DNA of 64,000 nucleotides from Nematostella vectensis (taxonomy: Eukaryota; Cnidaria; Anthozoa; Actiniaria; Edwardsiidae), in NCBI RefSeq assembly GCF_932526225.1, contig NC_064043.1, positions 14,258,085 through 14,322,084 on the forward strand. Reading direction: 5' to 3'. Positions 51,020 to 61,243 of this stretch are shown piece by piece. Numbering within the stretch: the first letter of the stretch is position 1; each line of letters starts with the position of its first letter. A program made the translations under genes and the position numbers. The notes beneath the pieces were generated by a model. It had not been told where the DNA came from and did no database searches. It worked only from the letters and a program-made list of their open reading frames with translations.

Positions 51020-52447
51020 AATACTTAGGCGAACCGAAGGGCACCAAAATTGGCAGTCTTGCCTGCAAGGGTCTGGCGCCACCTTCCATAAAAGGGATGG
51101 AAGCAGCATTAAGGTATTAATATTAATATTTTTAATATTGAAATGTTAATGTTTTTCCAGGTTTTTATTTTATTTACTTACTAGATATTTTCATAGTTGG
51201 CTCTTCCAACAGAGATGGACGGGCAATTTTTTTTGTCATTTTTAAATTTTAAGCCCTGATTATATTTTATATAAACTCGTACAACATGTTTATAATGCTT
51301 TACACAATTCAAAGATTGCAAAACACTCACTACTCTTTTCTATTTTGTGTGCATAAAGTAGATATCTAACTCTCCCTTGCTGTACCTCTTGATATTGTGA
51401 TATTTTCTGATACTGTATTGTGATATTTTCTGATACTGTGATTCTCGTTTATATCCAATGCTTATTCGAAAACAAAATAGACTATATTTTTCCTATTTAC
51501 TTGCTTAATTGAATTATCACATATTAGATAAATTATAGTTGTCTTCACTTTTTCTCTAAACATAATATTGCATATAGTATCATATCTAGTAGCTAATAAT
51601 TTTGAGATTAATGATGATATATTTTAATGACATATTTTAGTCTAGTTTGATGGTACAGTGATTTTTAATGTGAGATATTTTACTCTAGTTTGATGGTTTA
51701 GTGACATCCATATTGATTAACTACACTTGATTTGGTATTTTGATTAAGACACTTTGCAATAATATAATTGGTTAATGACTCTGTCATACAGATTCTGGAT
51801 GCCGAAGTTTGGGCATGTTGGCCCATACATTGAGCAAGTTAAAAGGGATCATGATGGGAAAATTGTAGACATCATCCCAAAAGGGAACCCTATGGAGGAT
51901 GCTGGTAAGTGTCTGTTATGATGATTATGTCAGTATTCCTGTCAGCCTTATCATTATACCAGTACAAGAAACAGATTTTTGGACTGGCTTGTACTTGTAG
52001 CATAGCTGTCAACTCTCCCGCATTAGGCGGGAGTCTCAAGATTGATTTCTATCACGGAGGGTACAAGATGCAGGTTGCAGGTCGGCTGCAGGTTGGGTAC
52101 AAAATGCAGGTCGGGTGATTACAGTTTTTTGTTTTTTTGCTTTAACTATTTCATACAAACTACGGCTCACGTGACACGTTAAAATATTGAATACTTAGAT
52201 TCTCGTTTATTACTAAACAATTATGTGACCTTGGGAATAAAGAATATCCTTCCAGTCTCAAGGTTTTATTTCTATCATTTTCTTAAAAGGTGCCAAGACA
52301 TTGATACGTTCCTTAAATAAAAGGAAGCGCCGACCTTCTAGAAGAGACATGAGGGCCGGCATGAAGCCCTATGAGGCAAAGAAGGCGCCACCATTCTCTC
52401 TTGAGGATATGCTCAAGATGAGAGAATACTGTTTGGAGACAGTTGAG
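51020..52447 (+). CDS. Unrecognised multi-exon gene, internal exons
   Basis: Three exons join in frame: 51020-51113 (phase 1 in, 2 out), 51792-51904 (out phase 1) and 52290-52447 (out phase 0). All have AG acceptors and GT donors. The protein reads LGEPKGTKIGSLACKG, FWMPKFGHVGPYIEQVKRD, then a lysine/arginine-rich stretch (NKRKRRPSRRD) and KKAPPFSLEDMLKMREYC. I do not recognise the family. The basic linker followed by FSLEDMLKM faintly recalls the start of tyrosine-recombinase catalytic domains, but no active-site residues are visible. The first exon was not found; it would have to end in phase 1. Confidence 0.5.
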
Positions 52448-52737
52448 GTAAACAATTTAATTACCATCACAAAAAAGTGCATTAGAAATAGACAGGTAAT
52501 ATCACATATAGGTCCATTCTACAAACATGACAGACACAATAGATTCTGTAGTCGAATATCCCATAATATTCGAGGGGTCCATCAGAGAGGACGAAGGCAT
52601 CTAGTAGATTCTAGGATAATCTCCGATACTATCACAAAATCAAGGGTCCAGCAGATGGAAGAAGCAGGAACTAAATAGACATCTGTCTAATAGCATATTA
52701 GAGGAAAACAATGATAATATCCTAATCTCAATAAACA

Positions 52738-52886
52738 GTTGAAGCTCTCATAAGCGACCACCTTGGGAACTGATAATTTAAGTCGTTAACAGAGCTGGTC
52801 TCTTACGAGAGATTGCTCTCATAAGCAACCACTGGGTGCCAAAAACTTGAACAATAAGTGTTGGTCTCTTACGGGAGCTTAATTAA
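52738..52886. repeat. Short inverted-repeat element with CTCATAAGCGACCAC words
   Basis: The left AAGCTCTCATAAGCGACCAC and right GTTGGTCTCTTACGGGAGCTT are inverted relatives, with a further internal pair. It is a familiar style of dispersed repeat in marine invertebrates. No coding content. Confidence 0.5.
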
Positions 52887-53465
52887 AATGGAATCTAGCA
52901 GAATGACATTAATTTTGTGATGTGATATGAACTTTGGTATGAATATAATAATCAAAGAATGTTTTTACTGGTGTTGGTTCATTGAAATATACCTTACAGC
53001 AGTAACAAAAAACATTAAAATCACTTGATGTCTTTCCAATTGTCCTTCCTGCTCTTCTGCCCTTGTATTGATATTTTCAGTTCCTACTGGTTGTTAGGCA
53101 TCTTCTCTTTATAGTCATGAAAGGTCACTTTTGTTGTTGTTCTTGTTGTTTTGACTTTTGCTTGCAAATTTTGCCTCTGGGGTAGTAGAATTCACTTTCA
53201 CTTTCTTTGTTGGTATTCATCGCTTCTTTACCAAAAATCAAAAAGCTTTTGTCTTCAGTTTTTTTGGGTTATGCTTGCCCTGGTAAAAAAATGCAAGCAT
53301 GCAAGCTGTCATTGCCATATTATCATATTATTAGTTAGTGAGTGATGTGTTCTTAATTGCTAGTCTCAGGACTTTTGCACACCCCAGAATGTTTTGCTTA
53401 TCATGATTTCCTGACGAATTCTAAGTCGTCATACATAACATGTAAATTTTCATCTTTTCTTTTAG

Positions 53466-53583
53466 GAAGTCGAGCAGCTTTGAACTTTACACCCAAGACG
53501 CAAGAGCAGAAATGATTACTGAACTTCATGACGACAATCCAAGCCAGGACCATCTGCTGTGGATGTTCAAGCCCCTCAGATGA
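53466..53583 (+). CDS. Possible terminal exon of the unrecognised gene
   Basis: After a good acceptor (ATCTTTTCTTTTAG) one phase reads KSSSFELYTQDARAE...LLWMFKPLR and stops at 53581-53583. The composition looks coding. However, it needs an incoming phase of 2, whereas the exon ending at 52447 leaves in phase 0. An unseen exon would be needed, or the short phase-0 reading EVEQL-stop is the real one. Confidence 0.3.
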
Positions 53584-53689
53584 AGCACCTCCCACTACAT
53601 GCCATCCAGACAATTATTTCTGCCCTTGCGCCTTGGCAGCCTACTGTCAAATCATAGCCATCATCAAATGCTATCCTACATGGAAGGAC

Positions 53690-54550
53690 AACCATTCAAA
53701 CCATGGAAGGAAAACCATACAAACCACCCTCCATCAAAGTCATGATCAATGGGACCATGCATGGAAGGAAAACCATTCAAACCAATGGAGGACAACCATT
53801 CAAACCATGGAAGGAAAACCATACAAACCACCATCCATCAAAGTCATGGTCAATGGGACCATGCATGGAAGGAAAACCATGTAAACCCCTGAGGGGCAGT
53901 GGCTACACATCCATGGGGTGTAGAATGGAGATGTCAGGCGTTTCCTCCCTCCACTACCCTAGGTGTTCACCTTGGGCAAGTGATATCCCACCTCTAGCCT
54001 CCCATTGCCCTAGGTTACAAGATAGCGTCAGATAAAAACTTGGCGACAATGAGCCCTTGGCAAGGGTGATACCCCGATCTATTGATCGTTAATACCGCAT
54101 TGAATTATGCGGGGGGACCAAGAAGTCCTTATCTATACAAGAGCAAGTAAAAAATAAAAGAACAATACTTTCATTTGAACATATCTATATTGATTAGGTA
54201 TTCCAACCTCCATCATCTCACATACCCTTATCGACTTAACCTGCCTTTCACCACTTTACCTGCCTCCAACTGGCTAGCCTGTACTTCAGTGACTTACCCA
54301 TTCCTCGTTAATTTACACTCATCAGCTTCCATTCTGTAACAGTCTTAACTTCCCTAACTGGCTACCTTCAAGAATGGAAGGAAAACCTTACAAACCATCC
54401 TTAATCAAAAAAATGGACAACAAAACCATGCATGGAAGTAAAACCATGGAATTGAAACCATTCAAACAAAAAGACAGTCATTCAAACCATCAAAGGAAAA
54501 CCATTGCAGTGTTTGCCTTGGGCAAGTGATAAGACACCACTAGCCTCCCT
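53690..54550 (+). repeat. Degenerate tandem repeat with ACCATTCAAACCATGGAAGG words
   Basis: Units of GGAAGGAAAACCATACAAACC and CATGCATGGAAGG repeat at 53690-53885 and again, more decayed, at 54370-54510. The CTTGGGCAAGTGATA...CTAGCCTCCC segment is shared at about 53970 and 54520, so the whole stretch looks duplicated. The open frames across it are a product of the repeat. Confidence 0.65.
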
Positions 54551-54869
54551 TCTCTCTTTTCTAAGAACAAAAACCCTTACTGCCAATACCACCCTTGGCA
54601 TTTCTGGGTTGCCCCACAGGTAAATAGAGGTACTTTAATGTTGTTGCCTCATTCTTATCTGACTCCAAAGTCAGGGCCATTTCTCATGCCTATAGCCTAA
54701 GAACTGAAATTGAACTGAATATGTATTTTGCATTTTGAATATCCCTTGTTTGGTTATCTTTTCTAGGTTTCTTACCAATTTTACACAACTCGTTCTATTT
54801 GTACCATTACCAAAAACCCCATGATTATTCTTTTCATTGAATCCAATTAATTCTTTTCATTCTTTTCAG

Positions 54870-55084
54870 TGGATCCAAAGTAAAGGTGAACAATACTGAT
54901 GGGAAAATGCACCTGGAGATTGTTAAAATTTTTCACTGCATTTTATGCAGGTGCTTGTACTCAGCACATCCTTTTCCAATGCTTTATGCTTGTGGCAGTT
55001 GGCTGTCAAATATGGAGTAGAATATTGGACATCCCTTTACAGATATATTTTCTTATTCTGCTGTGCTGTCTTGTTGAAATAAAT
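54870..55084 (+). other. Possible 3' exon with AATAAA, host gene unclear
   Basis: The acceptor TTCTTTTCAG is followed by an open stretch (one phase reads GSKVKVNNTDGKMHLEIV) to a stop near 55018, and AATAAA at 55079. In phase 0 it would instead stop after nine codons. It might be an alternative end of the 51-52 kb gene. Confidence 0.3.
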
Positions 55085-55706
55085 TTGATCCGGGATCTTT
55101 TTAATTTGTGTCTGAGAATTGAGTTATTTTTAGCATATCTCCACCACTCCTCCGGCACCAGGGAGGAGTCGTGAAGATGTGCGAGGGGGACTCCGATAAC
55201 AAATTGGGTGTGGTTCAAGGAAATATTAAAGGCAAAAACACCCCCTTCGAATAGCAATTGGTCGAATTTTATTCCCTAAGAGATAACAGAATTTTTAAAA
55301 AAAAGGTTAATTACTCCCTTAGGAATAGGAGTTGGTCGAATTTTATACCCTAAGAGATATCGGCTCCTGAACTCTTCCAAACCAAGTAGTATAAATTGAG
55401 CAGCATAGTAACTAGCTCTAGGATTGTGCTGTAACTGTTGCGAGGACACTACACGGCAGTGCTCTAGGTTGGTTTAGTCAGGACTCTCTAAAGTTGGCTT
55501 CGTCGACTTTCCGGGAAAGAGATGTTCCTTCACTACCTTCCGAAAGTACTTGCCTTCGTACAGCCAATCTCCCGCTAGCCAGTGGTAGCTCTACCATTTG
55601 TAAACACTCAAGCGGTGCAATAAAGAACAAAGAAGACGGTCAACCCTTGCTCAGCGTGTACGATCCCCGGCTACCCCCAATACCATAAAAGAACCACCCA
55701 AAACCT

Positions 55707-58212
55707 CGTAACAGAGAAAAGGAAAAACTGTACCCTACTTTATCCAAGTCCCCGTATAGTCAATATAGGGATACCCGTGTTAAAGTGGTTTCACTTAATG
55801 ATAAGTCGAATACTTCATAAAAGACGACACTATATCATTTATTTTCAATGTTTGTTTTATCTTTAGGATTTACTCTAATTCAAACTCATCTCACCCCCAC
55901 CCCACCCCTTCACTACCCCCTGAAACCAACAACCCGCCCCTTAGTTTTGGAACAACTCTGTTCTCGTAGTTTACTAAGGCCGTTGGGGGACCTAAATAAG
56001 CCACTGTGCTCGTTCAGAGAGAAGAAAAATAGGTGAGACCAACATAAGTTTTGACCCCTAAGTTATAGAAAAAGTGCGTAGTCTCTAGATCCTTTTCCTC
56101 AAAGAATAGCATCATCCACTATAAGCGCGTAAAGGCTTTTGGCAGCGCAACATGATAAGTTGCCAGGAAAGATGAACTCGTTCCAAAATGACCAAGGAGT
56201 AGGCATTAAGAATAAGTAATTAGGTACAGAGTTCCAAAATGACAAAGAAGTAGACACTAAGAAGAAGTAATTAGGTAGAGTTTCATTCTCTTTGCCGAGG
56301 TTATGATCAGGTAGCGAATGTCAGCATATGTAACAAAGGTCAGCGTACGTAGCAAATGTCAGCAAATGTAACAAATGTCAGCAAGTTTTGAGGTCTACCT
56401 AGTGCGATCTTTCTCAGAAAAATACCTGTTCAAGCGGAGCACAAGACTTGGAAATCATTAAAAGGTAATATATTGTTATAGATTAGACGAGGGAAGACAC
56501 AAAAGTAATAAAAAAACATCTTCCGCGTATCATCTTTAATGGCCATGTTTATTTTCGGCTTCATTGTACATGTCTAAACACCGAGCTCACATTTTGAAAA
56601 AGCAACAAAATAGTCAACAATAAAATTAAGTTAGAGTTGTTATTAGGATATAATGACCCACCAGCGTGAGACTTCCTAATGGATAGCAGTTAGTATAATT
56701 TCATACATAAATGATAAGGCGATCACTTTAGACAGACAGACAGACACAGACTAGTTTTGTTATAGATACAGCCTATTTTTGTCATATTTGCGACATTTGA
56801 AACAGTCGTATGTCAGTTTTGCATTTATCCCCTCTATATTAGCTGTAGGATTTATGATCACAGTTTTACTATATTAAGCGGAAATTAAAAAGTAAAAGAC
56901 CCCTCTTATATAAAAATTTAAAACAAAATTTAAAAATATTATACATTTTGCCAGGTGAGGTGGATATTTGGCCCAAAAGAGGTGCCGCTAAAGGTCTGTA
57001 ATTCTTTGAGATTAATGTGAAAGCAAACTGATATAATCGGAGCCCTGTCCATGACAGAAAAGCGGTGGGAACTGTATACACAAATGTAGGAAAGAGAAAA
57101 GGAAAAACTTTACCCTACTTTATCCACGTCCCCGTATAGTCAATATAGGGATACCCGTGTTAAAGTGGTTTCACTTAATGATAAGTCAAATACTTCATAA
57201 AAGACGACACTATATCATTTATTTTCAATGTTTGTTTTATCTTTAGGATTTACTCTAATTCAAACTCATCTCACCCCAACCCCACCCCTTCACTACCCCC
57301 TGAAACCAACAACCCGCCCCTTAGTTTTGGAACAACTCTGTTCTCGTAGTTTACTAAGGCCGTTGGGGGACCTAAATAAGCCGCTGTGCTCGTTCAGAGA
57401 GAAGAAAAATAGGTGAGACCAACATAAGTTTTGACCCCTAAGTTATAGAAAAAGTGCGTAGTCTCTAGATCCTTTTCCCCAAAGAATAGCATCATCCACT
57501 ATAATAAGCGCGTAAAGGCTTTTGGCAGCGCAACATGATAAGTTGCCAGGAAAGATGAACTCGTTCCAAAATGACAAAGAAGTAGACACTAAGAAGAAGT
57601 AATTAGGTACAGAGTTCCAAAATGACAAAGAAGTAGACACTAAGAAGAAGTAATTAGGTAGAGTTTCATTCTCTTTGCCGAGGTTATGATCAGGTAGCGA
57701 ATGTCAGCATATGTAACAAATGTCAGCGTACGTAGCAAATGTCAGCAAATGTAACAAATGTCAGCAAGTTTTGAGGTCTACCTAGTGCGATCTTTCTCAG
57801 AAAAATACCTGTTCAAGCGGAGCACAAGACTTGGAAGATCTTTAAAAGGTAATATATTGTTATAGATTAGACGAGGGAAGACACAAAAGTAATAAAAAAA
57901 CCTCTTCCGCGTATCATCTTCAATGGCTATGTTCATTTTAGACTTCATTGTATATGTCTAAACACCGAGCTCACATTTTGAAAAAGCAACAAAATAGTCA
58001 ACAATAAAATTAAGTTAGAGTTGTTATTAGGATATAATGATCCACCAGCCTGATAAGGCGATCACTTTAGACAGACAGACAGACGCAGACTAGTTTTGTT
58101 ATAGAAACAGTCTATTTTTTTTAATATTTGCCATTAATAGGAAACAGTCGTATGTCAGTTTTGCATTTATCCCCTCTATATTAGCTGTAGGATTTATGAC
58201 CACAGTTTTACC
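55707..58212. repeat. Tandem duplication, two copies of about 1.15 kb spaced 1.38 kb
   Basis: 55707-56870 and 57092-58212 are nearly identical. They include a 62-codon open frame (55848-56036 and 57228-57416) that is identical in protein sequence. Each copy has an internal direct repeat (CCAAAATGACAAAGAAGTAG words) and an AAATGTCAGC short repeat. About 220 bp lie between the copies, too little for an ordinary LTR element interior. A role as gene or LTR is unproven. Confidence 0.75.
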
Positions 58213-58976
58213 CTGTTAAATCCTTTGCATTTGACTACGAAATTTAATTAATTTAATTATTTCTTCAGCCTTTCTATAATTATGTGGTTACTTATTGTTA
58301 GTAGAGTTAGAGCAATTCTTTGCTTTATAGCAGGGTTAGCTAACAGGTAGGCTAACTAATAGGCTTCTGCTTATTATTCTTAAACAATTTTCAGTTTATT
58401 GCGTTCGTTAGTATATTTCCTGTTGTCATAAGAGCCGAGTAAGCTGAGCTAATTTTTAAATTTTTGTTATACTTCACACATTCCATATAAATTACTGTTT
58501 TCAAAAGAGCCTGGTCATCCTTTGGCAATAAACGTGTCCAGTATTTTATGCTTCTGAACGATAAGTCAATTTGGATAAAAATTAATGGTTTTGCGCTGAA
58601 ATCCCAAGTCCCCTTAACTCGGGGCAGATTCGTTGTGTAGCCATTTAGCTTGTGGAGTACGTGCGCACAGGGGGTTGAACTCAGCACACAGTGTAACCAA
58701 ACTGGAGTTTCATACACCAGAGGGGTAAGCTTTGAAAGAGGCTAGATAGTATAGAGAACTTCTGTTCTCAACGAGTTACAGAATCCAAGTGATCCTTGCT
58801 AAGCGGTCACGTTATAATATGTGACCGAGCCTTGTAATTTGGTAGGAATATGACGTCGCTGCGGTAAGAATTGGTAGGATTCCTACTGCCCATATATGGG
58901 CACCGGAAGAGAAGAAATATTTTTATAGGTTGCTGGTGGGTACGCTAATAATAATTATAATAATAATTGTTATAAA

Positions 58977-59189
58977 ATAAATCACTTATTAATTTCTATC
59001 AATTAAAATTTTGATTATCAATTCTTATTAACTGTTATCAATTTTGAATTAATTTTCATCAATTGGTCCCTTGCTAGCAGAGCTTTTTCCTGTTTGTTTC
59101 TATCAGTTCACCTATCTGTGTCGCTTCTCTGTTCTTCGCGTTCTTGTTTGTTCTATAGAAACAAACAGGAAAAATCTCTGCCAGCAGGG
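58977..59189. repeat. ATCAATT repeat followed by a CTAGCAG hairpin
   Basis: 58977-59092 matches 38828-38960. 59068-59103 pairs with 59155-59189 (inverted TTTTTCCTGTTTGTTTCTAT). The open frame at 59071-59265 is produced by this repeat. Confidence 0.65.
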
Positions 59190-59552
59190 AACGTACCCGA
59201 ATTTTGATTACCAATTGTTATCAATTTTTTTTATATCGATTGGTAATCATTTAGTAGTAAATTGATATCAAACATTATCAAATGATGCCAATTATCAATG
59301 TCCACTGGTATTCTTTCATCAATCATTTCACAATATTATTTTGCCTCTATTGTATCCGTCATGTATTTTTCCTCAGATATTTTACATATTTGCAAATGCT
59401 TGCTGCGATTGTCATGGTTTTAAAACATTTTTAAAATTCTACGAATTTTTCGTTTCCTAGCTGAACGCGCTTGCCGTTCTTGACTCCGTCGTCGTTGCGT
59501 AAGGTCCTATATGGGTCTAGAATATTCTAGCTATACAATAACATACTTTCCA

Positions 59553-60322
59553 GAATGTTCGGATCAGTTCACCGTCCTGGGCCATCGTGAAGGATTTTAA
59601 AAATCGTGAACGATTTCGAAATCGTTCACGATTTTAAAAATCCTTCACGATTTTTAAAATCCGTCACGATTTCGAAATCGTTCACGATTTTTAAAATCCT
59701 TCACGATTTCGAAATCGTTCACGATTTTTAAAATCCTTCACGATTTCGAAATCGTTCACGATTTTTAAAATCCTTCACGATTTGGAAATCCTTCACGATT
59801 ATGAAATCGTTCACGTTTTTGTATTAGTCCGGCTTCACGACTTTCGAATTTGTGTGAAATTGTTATAGCGGATATAGCTTTCCCGTTCGCTTAGCCACCA
59901 GTGCACGGTGGAATGCGGCAAGTGCGCCCACTCGAATGGTTTCACAAGTCATTTAGATAGAAGGAAGTAGTTTGTTAAAATACTGCTCATGGGTAATACA
60001 ATGTTTGAACTTAGTCTAATACACTGTAATATTTTTGTTCTCTTTTGTTCTGGCTTGACTATTACACATTAACAATTACATTTTGTTGCACGGGATTTTA
60101 AAAACCACTCTATCACCTTTGTTAGCTTGAACATGTATTTTTCATTCAGTTCGGAGATATAGTGACACGGCATCGAACATACGCGTTTGGGAGGGGGGGG
60201 GGGGGGGGGGGTAAAATTTCGAAATCGTGAAGGATTTTTAAAATCGTGAACGATTTCGGAATCGTTCACGATTTTGGAAATCCTTCACGATGGCCCAGGA
60301 CGGTGAACTGATCCGAATGTTC
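59553..60322. mobile_element. 754-bp hAT-type miniature element with 8-bp target duplication
   Basis: The element spans 59561-60314 with ends GGATCAGTTCACCGTCCTGG and the exact inverse. It is flanked by GAATGTTC on both sides (59553-59560 and 60315-60322). An 8-bp target duplication is the hAT hallmark. The left third is a tandem array of a self-complementary unit (TTTCGAAATCGTTCACGATT). A poly-G run lies near 60191. It has no transposase. Confidence 0.9.
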
Positions 60323-61137
60323 TTAGGTACGATGAGCTTCTAGCAAGTTCCACTACATATTTAGCTGAATTTCTGGGACATAGAAGATTTCTTAAGTATC
60401 TTCCACTCTCTATATTGTGTCCAACTAGAAGATTCACGGCGACATTTTATGAAAACCTTGAATGAGGTTAATGATCGTGTACGTGCGATATTTATCTCCT
60501 CTATGAATACTAATTAGGGGAATCCCCTCGCAACACATTCCTAAAAAATTCACTGAAAAAGTGATGAAAATGTTACTAGTGTAGCTCAAACATCTTTTAT
60601 TTAATTACTGCTTCTTCTCACCAAAAGCATCCTCGACAAAATTAATCGAGTAAATATAAAAACTACTACGTACTACGTATTAGTACTACGTACTACTAAT
60701 ATTATTCGTACGAACCTCAATAAGCAGTCACGCGTTGCTCACGAGACCAGTCCAGTCACGTGACCCGACTATACTCACTCTCACACGGGTAGCCTCACAC
60801 GTATTAGAATACGTATTCGAGCCATCGAGAGATACTTCACCCACGCGCTCTCTATTTTACTGTGTATTATCGCTGCTACAATAGCTCGGTTATGCTAAAG
60901 CGAAACAATGAAGAGATCAATGCATTCTGCAATGATGCTTCCTTGAGTTTCTTGGCTTAAGACCGAGATTTTCGACGAGTGACGATGCTGAACGTTTGGT
61001 TTTTACTCTGCATCAGTAAGTATAAAAGCTACTTGTTTCACTACTTATAATTTTCGAAAAAAACTCTAAAATAACACGGGCCAATAACAAATTTGTTTCT
61101 TTACGTTTTGTGATAAAATATCTTTATAATCTTTTAG
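60315..61137 (+). promoter_or_regulatory. Upstream region of the second TNF receptor gene
   Basis: It contains GGGGAATCCCC (60517-60527), a TACTACGTA-rich patch (60663-60710), CACGTG (60757-60762) and a likely non-coding first exon ending at the donor CATCA|GTAAGT (61015/61016). The acceptor CTTTTAG at 61137 starts the first coding exon. Confidence 0.5.
60517..60527. promoter_or_regulatory. NF-kB-type site upstream of the second receptor gene
   Basis: GGGGAATCCCC, identical to 7712-7722. It lies about 500 bp before the first-exon donor and about 720 bp before the start codon. Confidence 0.5.
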
Positions 61138-61243
61138 GTTAGCATCGATAATCATTTCTTCCCGAGAGTTTACGGCCGTTAGTTGTGGTTAGAAACAGTG
61201 CCCGAGAAGTGAGAAAGCGACATAACCCGGTAAACCCGAGATA

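Noticed and set aside
55707-58212. LTR retrotransposon with 1.15-kb LTRs
   Set aside because: Only about 220 bp lie between the repeats, with no primer-binding site, coding region or target duplication visible.
60985-61015. ATG at 60985 with a leader-like peptide as the start of the second receptor
   Set aside because: Splicing from 61015 to the acceptor at 61137 brings an immediate in-frame stop. The ATG at 61244 gives a complete signal peptide.
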